A stretch of DNA of 64,000 nucleotides from Verrucomicrobiota bacterium. Its GTDB lineage: Bacteria; Verrucomicrobiota; Verrucomicrobiia; JABWAM01. Under the pieces are notes generated by a model that worked only from the letters and a program-made list of their open reading frames with translations, was not told the origin of the DNA and did not search any database. Shown piece after piece: positions 53,055 to 61,581 of this stretch (position 1 is the stretch's first letter; the number at the start of each line of letters is the position of its first letter). The stretch is from NCBI GenBank assembly GCA_023269615.1, contig JAHFSY010000017.1:1-64000 (forward strand), read 5' to 3'. The position numbers and the translations under genes were made by a program.

Positions 53055-53558
53055 TCAATCCCGCCCCTTCGTGCGACAACGATCAGGCAGGGTGAAGTGC
53101 TTTTGCACGCAGGGCTGCATGAATTCCAGAAAGTCGAGCGGCCGCTCCCGGATTCGCGCCGCCGACACCGGCACGCAAGCGCGCTCGCGGTCCACCATCA
53201 CATGCCGCGCTCCGAGACGGCGGGCCAGCTCATGCCCGTAATCTTCCGAGGAGAACACAAGTTCGGGCCCTGCCGGATAGACTTTGCGAATGGATGCAAT
53301 CCACAGCTCCCAGATCGCGGGATCCGCAAAATCAATCGGATGTTCGTCAGTGATGTTCAGGATCGGAATCTCCGGAAATATCTGCCGCATCCATTCCAGC
53401 CTCAACACGCCGGGAATCGCTTCGGCCCGCTTGGTAAAGAGAATGATGCTGAGACAATCCACACGCTGCTGTGCAAAATGAACGAGATGTTCGTGCCCCT
53501 TGTGTGGCGGCATGAACTTGCCGATCACCAGGCCTCGGGACTTTCGCTTCATCTTCAC
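53055..53558 (-). CDS. NadR/NMN adenylyltransferase-like nucleotidyltransferase
   Basis: A 167-residue cytidylyltransferase-like protein. GKFMPPHKGHEHLV is the nucleotide-binding H-x-G-H site, and VPVSAARIRERP takes the place of the ISTTxxR motif. VFSSEDYGHELARRLG is the pattern of the NadR N-terminal domain. NadR's kinase domain is missing. It would attach an NMP to a phosphorylated small molecule. Coupled by ATGA to the preceding ligase. Confidence 0.78.
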   Translation of the reverse strand: MKMKRKSRGLVIGKFMPPHKGHEHLVHFAQQRVDCLSIILFTKRAEAIPGVLRLEWMRQIFPEIPILNITDEHPIDFADPAIWELWIASIRKVYPAGPELVFSSEDYGHELARRLGARHVMVDRERACVPVSAARIRERPLDFLEFMQPCVQKHFTLPDRCRTKGRD

Positions 53559-54904
53559 GCCACGTCGCTTGTGTATTGGACTGTCTTGCCATTCCTCGTG
53601 TCCGCTTCGCCGATCACTTCAAAACGAATCACCCGCCCCCCGCCAAACACCCGCTCGAGGGCGGATCGCACGCGGTCATGCGAAATCCCGCCGTCGCGCA
53701 TCCTAAATACCAATTGCCCATCCCCCTCCTGATGCAGCGAGAATTGCGAAATCGGCATCAGGCGCAACGCGTTTGAAACATCAATATTGTTAACCGGGCC
53801 ACCCGACGCGCTGCGAAACAGAACTGGTGGACGTCCTTCCAATCCTTTCAGAACGGCAGCCCCACGATGAAACTCCAACGCGGCCCAGTCCCCGGTCCGA
53901 TACCGCAACAAAGGAAGGAATGGGTTGCGCGCGCATGTGACCACAATCTCGCCCCGCACTCCCAGCGGGCAGGCCTTGCCGTCCGAGCCAAGGATTTCCA
54001 CGTGAATGTCACCAGCCACAATCTCGTGCCCATGAGTGGTCGCCACTGCAATGGGCCCCGTTTCGTTCATCGAATACAAATCCACCACCGGACATTTGAA
54101 ATGCTTTTCCAGTTTTTTCTGAAACGATGGCAGCAGCGTCATCGCCGTGGCAACCAAAGCCTTGGGCCGCGTGCGAAGCTTCAGGCGGGCCAGCTCCTGA
54201 AACGAAATGGGGTCGCCCGTGTAAATCTCCGGGTTGCAGCTGTCGAGAAAACGCGCCCGATCCCCCGGGTCGCGCCAGTCCTTGGAATTCAGGTTGATCT
54301 TCGCAAATCCCGCCTGGCCCAGGTACGACGACACGCTCGCGTAGGTGTAGGTGCGTTCCTGATAACAAGCCAGGATGATGGACACCCGCCCCGCCCCGCC
54401 TTTCAATGCGACTCCATGACGTCGAAGGGCAAGTCTCAACAACGGGATGTACTGCGACGAAACTTCCGGATGGCACAGGATCGCAAGCGGATGTCCCGTG
54501 ACGCCCGAGGTGTTGTACACGATCAGGTCATCCAACGACTGCGAATCCGGAACAAACGCCCACGGCTCACGCCCGAGATCCGCCCGCGTTACGGGAGGGA
54601 GTTCCTCAAAGCGCTCCGCGGAACCACCCCTTCGACGAAAAAATGGAACTTCCTTGAGACAAGAGCGGGCAAACGCACGAACCCATGGTGGAAGCGCTCC
54701 CGTCCCCGCCTGCTTCGCCGAGTCCTTCAACTGCGCCTCGTACCGTTTCACACGCTGAAGCCCGGCATCCCCAAGGCGGTCGCCACAACGGTGATTGAAC
54801 GTGGGAGCGTGTGGATGTTCATGAAACCATTTCAACAGTGAGCGCCCCTTTTCCGTCAGCAGCGGAAACTTCTGTTTTTCGGTCAGGGGCGCTTCCATGC
54901 TCAT
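53555..54904 (-). CDS. PaaK-like AMP-forming ligase, copy 2
   Basis: A 449-residue adenylate-forming enzyme related to phenylacetate-CoA ligase. The ATP loop is NTSGVTGHPL (131-140), a YSMNETGPIA segment is motif A5-like, and RYRTGDWAALEF is the conserved hinge-side motif. The C-terminal domain has no evident catalytic lysine at the extreme end. It is a clear paralogue of 56733-58124, with the loop at the same residue numbers. Overlaps by ATGA both with the 217-residue protein before it and the nucleotidyltransferase after it. Confidence 0.82.
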   Translation of the reverse strand: MSMEAPLTEKQKFPLLTEKGRSLLKWFHEHPHAPTFNHRCGDRLGDAGLQRVKRYEAQLKDSAKQAGTGALPPWVRAFARSCLKEVPFFRRRGGSAERFEELPPVTRADLGREPWAFVPDSQSLDDLIVYNTSGVTGHPLAILCHPEVSSQYIPLLRLALRRHGVALKGGAGRVSIILACYQERTYTYASVSSYLGQAGFAKINLNSKDWRDPGDRARFLDSCNPEIYTGDPISFQELARLKLRTRPKALVATAMTLLPSFQKKLEKHFKCPVVDLYSMNETGPIAVATTHGHEIVAGDIHVEILGSDGKACPLGVRGEIVVTCARNPFLPLLRYRTGDWAALEFHRGAAVLKGLEGRPPVLFRSASGGPVNNIDVSNALRLMPISQFSLHQEGDGQLVFRMRDGGISHDRVRSALERVFGGGRVIRFEVIGEADTRNGKTVQYTSDVA

Positions 54905-55554
54905 TCCCTGTTGTATTTTGCCGCTGCTTCCTCAGCCGCCTTTTTCTTCATGGCTTCACGAATGTCATGCGCACGCTGCTCGGCGGCACGCGCCTTGCGC
55001 ATCACACGATCTCGCTCCACGCTGTCGAGCGTCGTCAGGCGATCCTGCGCCTGTAAACCAGTTTCGCCGGCGGGACGCAACCCCAGCTTCGCGAGGCAAA
55101 GACGGACAAGTTCCTCGCGGCGTTCGGGATCGCTGACACACTTCTCGGCGGGGACCACGGTCGCCATCAAGTCGAGCCCCTTGGAGAGCAGCACAAACGC
55201 CTCCCGGGCGAATGTTCCCTCTGTCACAAACCACGAGTCATGCAGGAGCCATGAAGCGACGAGGATCAGGCGGATGCGGTTGTTCTGCGGCGAAGCGCCT
55301 CCCATCTTCAAGTCCTGGAGTCGTTTGACGACCTGGACAGCGGCGGGCTGTTTTTTTTGAGATGGACCTGCGCCAAAAATCTCCAACTCATGCACCATGA
55401 GTCGTTTTCCGCCGAGATCACGGATCAGATCCGAAACCACCGCGTCCACATGAATCTCCCCCTTCTCCATGGCAAAGGGCTCGAGCAGAAAATCCGGAGG
55501 ACATTCCGACAACCGTCGCGTGAGCGTTTCAAGCAGTGGCCCTTCAGAGTGCAT
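54901..55554 (-). CDS. Unknown protein, copy 2 of the ligase-associated family
   Basis: A 217-residue protein, not recognised. It opens MHSEGPLLETLTRRLSECPP, has a middle helix LVASWLLHDSWF, and ends in ERREELVRLCLAKLGLRPAG and a charged Ala/Lys/Glu coiled coil (AAEQRAHDIREAMKKKAAEE). The product of 58121-58711 shares this whole outline. The start at 55554 was set by that comparison; the frame is open to 55686. Always followed by a PaaK-like ligase with ATGA overlap, so the two presumably form a complex. Confidence 0.7.
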   Translation of the reverse strand: MHSEGPLLETLTRRLSECPPDFLLEPFAMEKGEIHVDAVVSDLIRDLGGKRLMVHELEIFGAGPSQKKQPAAVQVVKRLQDLKMGGASPQNNRIRLILVASWLLHDSWFVTEGTFAREAFVLLSKGLDLMATVVPAEKCVSDPERREELVRLCLAKLGLRPAGETGLQAQDRLTTLDSVERDRVMRKARAAEQRAHDIREAMKKKAAEEAAAKYNRE

Positions 55555-55711
55555 GACGCAGCCAAGCGTCGCCATTTCTGAAACAAGATCAAGCCGGTTT
55601 TTCCGCTGGGGACCACACGCGGCCCGCGTGTCAAATTCGGCGGCCCGCCGAATTCCCGATTTCGAAAAACAATCGATTGGCCGCAAAGAAGCTCAAGAGA
55701 CGCAAGTCCGA

Positions 55712-55739
55712 GGTAGGGCGCGATCGCCGAGCGCGCCGT
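55712..55739. repeat. 28-bp dispersed palindromic repeat, copy 3
   Basis: The same GGTAGGGCGCG...GCGCGCCGT repeat as at 812-839 and 8964-8991, between the radical SAM gene and the 217-residue protein gene. The rest of this 256-bp gap (55555-55810) shows no separate gene. Confidence 0.7.
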
Positions 55740-55810
55740 GGATGTGTGCCTTGACGACCTTTCATCGCATATGCGCAAAAAGGTCGTCGGCTTGCAATCC
55801 GTGCTGACAC

Positions 55811-56542
55811 TCAATCCAAACTCCGCATGGCCTCGGAGCGCGCTACCAGGTCGGGGCCGAAGGTTTGTCCGTCAGGGGTGATCATGGTGAAATCCACGGG
55901 CACGGATGGGACCGGGTCGTCCCACTCGGCTTCCTCGGATGCGAAGCCGTAGCGCTTCAGGTAGAAAATGTTGGCGTGCTCCATGAGACCAGCTTCCGTG
56001 ACGGCGTCCACTACACGTTGATCATCCTGCTCGTATCCTCTTCGACGGCGCACGCTCAAGACCAGCGACTGGTCGCCTTCGCTCTCTGCGCACCCATCGC
56101 GCAGTTCCTGCGCCAACGGGATCAAACCCTTGTCGTGGTCGAGCAGGTGATGGTTGATGGAGAGTTTGATCGTGCAGGGTTCGCCCATGCGCTTGAGCCA
56201 CGCTCGCAACGCGTCGCGTTTTCGTGGCAAGACCACCCCGTTGGTGCAGAGGATGAGGCGGTCGCAACGTGAATGAGACTGCGCGATTTTCACGAAATCC
56301 CAGAAGCGCGGGTGAAGCGTCGGCTCGCCACCTTCAAGCTGGATTTGAAAGAGTCCCTCCTTCGGCAGCAGGGTTGTGAATGTTTCGAAATCAAGCCATG
56401 TGTTTCCGCTTGGAGAGGAACAGGTGCAGCACCATGGGCAGGAGCGGTTGCAGTGATTGGTAAGCGCCACATGGATGCGATGCGGACGGTCCGGGTACGG
56501 GTAGTCGAGCGGAATGCGTGCGAGTGAATCGTATGGGTTCAT
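55811..56542 (-). CDS. Radical SAM enzyme (short)
   Basis: A 243-residue protein with C31-x3-C35-x2-C38 (LTNHCNRSCPWCC) for the iron-sulfur cluster. The IQLEGGEPTLHPRFWDF motif and the strand LILCTNGVVL complete the core. It lacks a C-terminal SPASM-type domain, ending with a short tail (MITPDGQTFGPDL). The substrate is unknown. It lies between the two ligase modules, 190 bp from the first, separated by a small inverted-repeat element. Confidence 0.85.
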   Translation of the reverse strand: MNPYDSLARIPLDYPYPDRPHRIHVALTNHCNRSCPWCCTCSSPSGNTWLDFETFTTLLPKEGLFQIQLEGGEPTLHPRFWDFVKIAQSHSRCDRLILCTNGVVLPRKRDALRAWLKRMGEPCTIKLSINHHLLDHDKGLIPLAQELRDGCAESEGDQSLVLSVRRRRGYEQDDQRVVDAVTEAGLMEHANIFYLKRYGFASEEAEWDDPVPSVPVDFTMITPDGQTFGPDLVARSEAMRSLD

Positions 56543-56564
56543 CTAGAATTCGGACCTGAATTGG

Positions 56565-56702
56565 AGCCACAGATGGAACACGGATGAAACACGGATGGCC
56601 GCACCCTGATCCCGAACAAAGACATCGGCTCGGGCATAACCCGAGCCGATGGGTTGTACCCATCGGCGATATCCGTGTTTCATCCGTGTTTCATCTGTGG
56701 CT
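56565..56702. mobile_element. 138-bp MITE-like inverted-repeat element
   Basis: 32-bp terminal inverted repeats (56565-56596 and 56671-56702, 31 of 32 matching), left end AGCCACAGATGGAACACGGA. The interior has a perfect 12-bp hairpin (CATCGGCTCGGG at 56623-56634 with its complement at 56640-56651). No gene. It interrupts the long operon between the first ligase module and the radical SAM gene. Confidence 0.7.
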
Positions 56703-56732
56703 AAGAAATCCGTCGTCACTGTGGAAATGGAG

Positions 56733-58124
56733 TCAGTCATTCACCATCAATTCGCTTTGATAGGAAATTACTTTGCCGGTGTGCAACTCGTTGCCCAGCT
56801 CGGGGTCCTGGCGCAGTTCGATCGGGAGATTGCCCAACGCCTTCTGCAATGCCGTGCGGATTTGTTCCTCGTCCACTGCCACACTAGTGATCGGGCGGAT
56901 CGTGATCTCGCACGTGAGATCGGCTTTCTGACGGAACTCATGTTGCACGAGTGGAAATTCCCGCAGTATGCGGGAGAGGTCGGCGCTGTTGACCAGGCTG
57001 CCATCCGCCGTGCGGAAATTCATGGGGGTGCGTCCTTCGAGTCCAATGATTCTCGGCATCGGATCGCCGCACGAGCATGGAGTGAAATCGAGCGTGCCCC
57101 AGTCTCGCGTGCGATAGCGGATGAGCGGGAGGCACGGGTTGCGTCCGCCTGTGACAGTGATTTCACCGCGCACGCCGGGAGGCACGGGATGCTCGTTTTC
57201 ATCGAGCACCTCCACGTGGATGTCGTGGGGCATAATATGATAGGCGTCACCTTGCGGGCAGGCATAACCGATGGGGCCGGTCTCGATCAGCGAAAACCAG
57301 TCAATGATCGGACAGGCGAATTGCTCCACAAGACGGCGCTTCAAGCCGGGGCGCATGGCAACGGCGGTGGTGAACATCGCGGAGGGACGGACGGGAACTT
57401 CCAGGCGCAGCAGGTCGGAATAGGAAAAGGGATCGCCCGTGAGAAATTGCGGGGCGAGTTCGCTAATGTACTTTTGCGGACTTTCCTTCGTGGGCCATTC
57501 CGATGGGTTGAGATTCACCTTCGCGAAGCCGGCGCCTTTCCAATACGAAAGCGTGGCAGCCCACGTGACGGTCTGACGCTGTGAACAAATGAGAAAGCAG
57601 GCTACGCTTTGAGCAGTGAAGCGTGGGCGGATTCCATAACGGCGGAGCACATGTTCCATCATGGGCTGGTAGGACGCCACAGCCCGGGCGTGATGCGGCA
57701 CGAGGATGGCGTGGCCTGTCGTGCCGGCGGTACGATAGACGAGCATGCGCTTGAGATCCGCGTCATCAGGCACCATGTGCTCGGGATGGAGCGCCACATC
57801 CTCGCGCGTCATCGTGGGGAGATCATGCCAGTCCTCAGGCAGGCGGACGTGCGACGGGATGCGCGCGCGATGGTAAGGCGTGGTAACGCGCGCTTTTTCG
57901 ATCCATTCGAGAACTGATTCCGAAGGCTTGCCGGGTCCCCATCCCTTTCGGGATCGGGTGAGCTGGCGTGAGAATGAGTCGAGCCAGGCGAGGTCATCCG
58001 CCTGTACGCGGTCTTCGCCCTGTGCCCGCCATTTCGGTGCGTGCGGATGTTGCCGGAGGCGGTCGAGCGTGAGCTTGCGCGCACGCTGATCGCTGATCGC
58101 TGATGCCTGAAAGCTCTTCTTCAT
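56733..58124 (-). CDS. PaaK-like AMP-forming ligase, copy 1
   Basis: A 463-residue paralogue of 53555-54904. The ATP loop is RTAGTTGHAI (131-140), followed by WFSLIETGPIGYACP and RYRTRDWGTLDF, with a small cysteine pair in CSCGDP. An acyl-AMP-forming reaction on a carboxylic acid is expected. Its CoA use is uncertain. Coupled by ATGA overlap to the 196-residue protein before it. Confidence 0.83.
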   Translation of the reverse strand: MKKSFQASAISDQRARKLTLDRLRQHPHAPKWRAQGEDRVQADDLAWLDSFSRQLTRSRKGWGPGKPSESVLEWIEKARVTTPYHRARIPSHVRLPEDWHDLPTMTREDVALHPEHMVPDDADLKRMLVYRTAGTTGHAILVPHHARAVASYQPMMEHVLRRYGIRPRFTAQSVACFLICSQRQTVTWAATLSYWKGAGFAKVNLNPSEWPTKESPQKYISELAPQFLTGDPFSYSDLLRLEVPVRPSAMFTTAVAMRPGLKRRLVEQFACPIIDWFSLIETGPIGYACPQGDAYHIMPHDIHVEVLDENEHPVPPGVRGEITVTGGRNPCLPLIRYRTRDWGTLDFTPCSCGDPMPRIIGLEGRTPMNFRTADGSLVNSADLSRILREFPLVQHEFRQKADLTCEITIRPITSVAVDEEQIRTALQKALGNLPIELRQDPELGNELHTGKVISYQSELMVND

Positions 58125-58711
58125 TCTCGTGAAATTTTGGCGGCGGCTTCCGCCTCCGCGCGCGCCTTGCGGGCCAGTTCTTCGCGGACCTTTCTGGTGC
58201 GTTCCTGCGCGGTGCGTGTGGCCGCGATGACCTTGCGTCTCTCCAAAGTGTTCGTCGCTTCGAGTCGGTCCAATGCCTGGGCTTCACTTTCCCCCGCCGG
58301 ACGCAATCCGAGCTCGCGAAGGCAAAGGCGGACGAGTTCCTCGCGAGAGTCGGGGTCCGAAACAAATTTCTCAGCATGGATCAATGAGGCGAGCTCCACG
58401 ATGCCCGCGGAAAGCAAACGCAGGGCGGGCACGGCAAACCTTTTTTTCCCAATAAACCATGAATCACCAAGAAGCCAGCAGGTCACGAGTGCGAGACGAA
58501 AATGACTGCGGCACTTCATCAGATCCGATTTACGGAACACGTCAAGATCCGACCTTTGCGCCCGTCCACCCAATTGGCGGACAAGGTCAGCGACCACGGC
58601 GGCCACGTCCACCCTCCCCTTGCGTTCAATGCGTGGTTCATCGAGGAAATCGGCGGGACATTCCGCAAGGCGGTGCGTCAATGTTTCAAGAGTTGGCCCC
58701 TCGGTTGTCAT
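58121..58711 (-). CDS. Unknown protein, copy 1 of the ligase-associated family
   Basis: A 196-residue protein opening MTTEGPTLETLTHRLAECPA, homologous along its length to the product of 54901-55554: a VTCWLLGDSWF middle, a SREELVRLCLRELGLRPAGE block and a C-terminal Ala/Arg/Lys coiled coil. No known domain recognised. It starts 21 bp after the metalloprotease-VWA gene and overlaps the ligase by four bases. Confidence 0.72.
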   Translation of the reverse strand: MTTEGPTLETLTHRLAECPADFLDEPRIERKGRVDVAAVVADLVRQLGGRAQRSDLDVFRKSDLMKCRSHFRLALVTCWLLGDSWFIGKKRFAVPALRLLSAGIVELASLIHAEKFVSDPDSREELVRLCLRELGLRPAGESEAQALDRLEATNTLERRKVIAATRTAQERTRKVREELARKARAEAEAAAKISRE

Positions 58712-58732
58712 CGTCGATTCAACGAACCACCT

Positions 58733-60547
58733 TCATTTTTTCACATCCGCCTCGTCACCGTATTTTTTCTGGCTGAACGTCCGGGCGAAGGTGATGATGT
58801 CGTCCCAGTTCAGCACGCTGTACACATCCCAGCCGTCGTTGGCCATGCGGGCGATGTTCTTGTTCTCCCATGAAAGTGGCATGTGGAGAAGGTAGGTGCC
58901 GCCGCCTCGCGCCTTCTCGAGCGCTTCCTTTGCGATGATCCATCCTTCGCCATTCCCTTTCTTGCGGTATTCGCCTCCCTCCAACATCATGAAAATGTCG
59001 TTGTCGGTGACGATCAGGATATGCGCGGGCGGCGCGGAGGGCTTGCGATCCTTGAACGCCTCCTTCAAGCGGGGAATCCCAAATGTGTAGCCGGTTCCGA
59101 GATAGCCGGTGAGAACCTTGAGAATTTCTTTTTCATCGCGCAAAAAACCGTTTGTGGAAATATGGCTGCCGGGTTCGCCCGAGAGCGTGACCATCACATT
59201 CGCGCCTGCGCGCAATGCGGAAAGCGCCATGATCGCGCCCGCGAGCACGGGAGGTGAAAAATTGATCTGCGGGTTGACCATGGACCCCGAGCAATCCACG
59301 CCAATGAAGAGATCGAGTGGAATTTTTTCCGCGTCGAATCCCTGCGATGTCCCGTAGGTGCGCTGGACGGTGGTGACGCCGGGGATGATGGTCGGGCTCT
59401 GGATCAGGCTCTCAAACCAGTCGGCATTTTCGAGCGGCTCGCCAAAGTCCCACGCATGCAAGCCCTCGGGCAACGGATCCATGGACTCCGGCATTTTCCG
59501 CGTGGGGAACGGCACAAGATAGGGGATGGCGCGTTCGCGGTAATAGCGGATGGCGATTTCATGGTCGCTGAGTTTCACGCCCGCGCTTTTCAGGAGCTCA
59601 CGATAATCAATCGGATCGCGGTGACGCTGCTGCGGCTTGAGGGAGCCGGCACGATTTCGGCCAATGCCCTTGCCTTCCTTCGTGCCGGCATCGCCGTCCC
59701 CATCAGCAACACCATCCGCGTCTTCGCTCAACCCGGTCAGCTCGTCATCGAGCGAGGGATGGATGGCGCCCTCGATTTCGTCCTCGTCAATTTCCGTGAG
59801 TCCATCCGGCACTCCGCCGTCGCCGGCGTTTTCAGTGTCGAGCAAGGGCAGAAGAATCTTGCGGGTGGCCTTGCCCTCATCCTCCATGAGATACGGCAGG
59901 CAGAGTGCGGCAAAACGGCCGGAGCCGCGGAGCCAGTCCCTTGCATAAACCCGGATCACGCGCGAGCCAAGCTGGGCGTCCCCCTCGAGCACTTCGTCAA
60001 TTTTCCCCTTTGCAAGCGTGCCCTTCTGAAGGCTCCAGAGAATTTCGTACATGCGCATGTAGAGCGTCCACATCCGGTCCGTCGAGCCGCTGCCGATGGC
60101 CTGGTACACTCCGGCGATATCGAGCCCTGAGCCGCGTTGCAGCCGGTTGTTGATGAGGAGATCGGTGTAAAGGTTGGCGATGAACCCGGCGAGGTGTTCC
60201 TTGGTGGGAAGCGAGCGGCGCATGCGCGCGAGCATGCGCGTGTGATCCGTGAGATCGCCCGGTGCATAGACATGGTGCCCGATCTCATGAGCCATCACCT
60301 CCCTCGCAAATTTTTCGAGATGGCCCTCCACCACCTGGCGGATGCTGATGACGATGGCGTGGTCGTCGAACCGGATCATGGCAAAGCTGCCCGTGAGCCC
60401 CTCCTCTTTTTCCTCCTTTTGTGTGAAACACCAGCGCGGCTCGCGGAGGCGCGTGAACTTGCTCCAGACTGCAAGCGCATCCGGCCATTTCGCCCGCCAA
60501 GCCTCGCAGGTCTTCCCGAGCTCCGAAGTGGCCGGCACCGGACTCAT
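58733..60547 (-). CDS. Metallopeptidase-VWA protein (MoxR-associated)
   Basis: A 604-residue protein. The N-terminal part has HEIGHH (87-92) in EVMAHEIGHHVYAPG, a zinc-peptidase HExxH. A long acidic linker (about 245-300, many D/E) follows. The C-terminal VWA domain has the MIDAS motif DCSGS (418-422) in LFIGVDCSGSM, and further HILIVTDND. VWA proteins of this sort bind MoxR ATPases and present substrates or partners. No signal peptide is seen. Coupled by ATGA to the 345-residue protein. Confidence 0.8.
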   Translation of the reverse strand: MSPVPATSELGKTCEAWRAKWPDALAVWSKFTRLREPRWCFTQKEEKEEGLTGSFAMIRFDDHAIVISIRQVVEGHLEKFAREVMAHEIGHHVYAPGDLTDHTRMLARMRRSLPTKEHLAGFIANLYTDLLINNRLQRGSGLDIAGVYQAIGSGSTDRMWTLYMRMYEILWSLQKGTLAKGKIDEVLEGDAQLGSRVIRVYARDWLRGSGRFAALCLPYLMEDEGKATRKILLPLLDTENAGDGGVPDGLTEIDEDEIEGAIHPSLDDELTGLSEDADGVADGDGDAGTKEGKGIGRNRAGSLKPQQRHRDPIDYRELLKSAGVKLSDHEIAIRYYRERAIPYLVPFPTRKMPESMDPLPEGLHAWDFGEPLENADWFESLIQSPTIIPGVTTVQRTYGTSQGFDAEKIPLDLFIGVDCSGSMVNPQINFSPPVLAGAIMALSALRAGANVMVTLSGEPGSHISTNGFLRDEKEILKVLTGYLGTGYTFGIPRLKEAFKDRKPSAPPAHILIVTDNDIFMMLEGGEYRKKGNGEGWIIAKEALEKARGGGTYLLHMPLSWENKNIARMANDGWDVYSVLNWDDIITFARTFSQKKYGDEADVKK

Positions 60548-61581
60548 TGCATCGCGACAAGGTACACCGAGTGCGACGCAGACAGCGTAACGGCGAGCGT
60601 GGTGTCATTTGAAGTGAAACTCGTAAAGTCCTGCAACTCGGGAAAGTCGGCGGTAATTTTTCCCGCAGACACCTTTCCGCCCTGGCCGATCGAAAACTGA
60701 CCGGCGGGCTTTTTCTTGCCCGGCATCGCCGGGCCATTGCGAAGCATCACCGAACCGTATGCATCGGCGTAAAGGGCCCATGAATTCTCCGAGTCGGAAA
60801 CCATAAACTGGCCGTCGGACAGCGTGACGCCCGGCGGGGAAATCAACTGCCCTCCGAAACCGCGAAACGCGCCGACGACGGCGACGATTCGCAATTGTTT
60901 GCCGTCATCCGCCAAGGCAGCATGGGAAGGATGCAGCCACGGGTCGTTTTCAATCCGCGTGAGGATTTCATCGATGGCCGGTGCGTCCTTCGAATCCGGA
61001 ATCCCAAGTGCGGCGCGGACCCAGCCGGGATCCATTTTTCGACAGGTTTGAAGCGCGCTGCCACGATATTGCGCCATGCCACAGCGCCACGCGACCACCT
61101 CGCCGGCCTGCATGAAAAGCGGAACGTCCTCGTTGCAATAGGGCGCCATCCATTTCATGACCTCAACCCATTCCGATGGACGCGTGCCCGCCATCACGGA
61201 GAGATTGTAGAGCATGTTGGAAACCGCGGCGATCACCGGCCTTGGCGAGACGGCAATCAGGTGCCCCACTTCGGGCAGGAGTGAATTCCAGCCTTCATTC
61301 ATGGAGGGATACCTCGACTGCGGGCCAAGCATGTCGCGCCCGATGAGATCGAGCGAAACGTCGTACAGGGCGTCCACCGTTCCGCTTACCTTTTCGGGCG
61401 ACGCCTTGTGGACGGCCTCGACGATCGGGGAGACGGTGACACGCAGGTGCTCGGTGAAAGCGGCGGGATCAAGCCGCGGCGTGCTGCGCCGCGCCATCGC
61501 GAAGCGCGCATTGAACCGGTCGCGATCGGCTTCAAGCGCCCTGGCGAAAGCCCCTGTGATCACCCCTTCCATTTGAGCCAT
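60544..61581 (-). CDS. Unknown MoxR/VWA-associated protein
   Basis: A 345-residue protein, not recognised. Helical N-terminal two thirds (for example VDALYDVSLDLIGRDMLGPQ and PVIAAVSNMLYNLSVMAG), then a C-terminal third with beta-strand character (SDGQFMVSDSENSWALYADA). A repeated W/C pattern near 155-185 (GEVVAWRCGMAQYRGSALQT) is notable. It sits between MoxR and the VWA-metallopeptidase in overlapping genes, as a third part of the machine. ATG 61572 is an alternative start. Confidence 0.65.
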   Translation of the reverse strand: MAQMEGVITGAFARALEADRDRFNARFAMARRSTPRLDPAAFTEHLRVTVSPIVEAVHKASPEKVSGTVDALYDVSLDLIGRDMLGPQSRYPSMNEGWNSLLPEVGHLIAVSPRPVIAAVSNMLYNLSVMAGTRPSEWVEVMKWMAPYCNEDVPLFMQAGEVVAWRCGMAQYRGSALQTCRKMDPGWVRAALGIPDSKDAPAIDEILTRIENDPWLHPSHAALADDGKQLRIVAVVGAFRGFGGQLISPPGVTLSDGQFMVSDSENSWALYADAYGSVMLRNGPAMPGKKKPAGQFSIGQGGKVSAGKITADFPELQDFTSFTSNDTTLAVTLSASHSVYLVAMQ

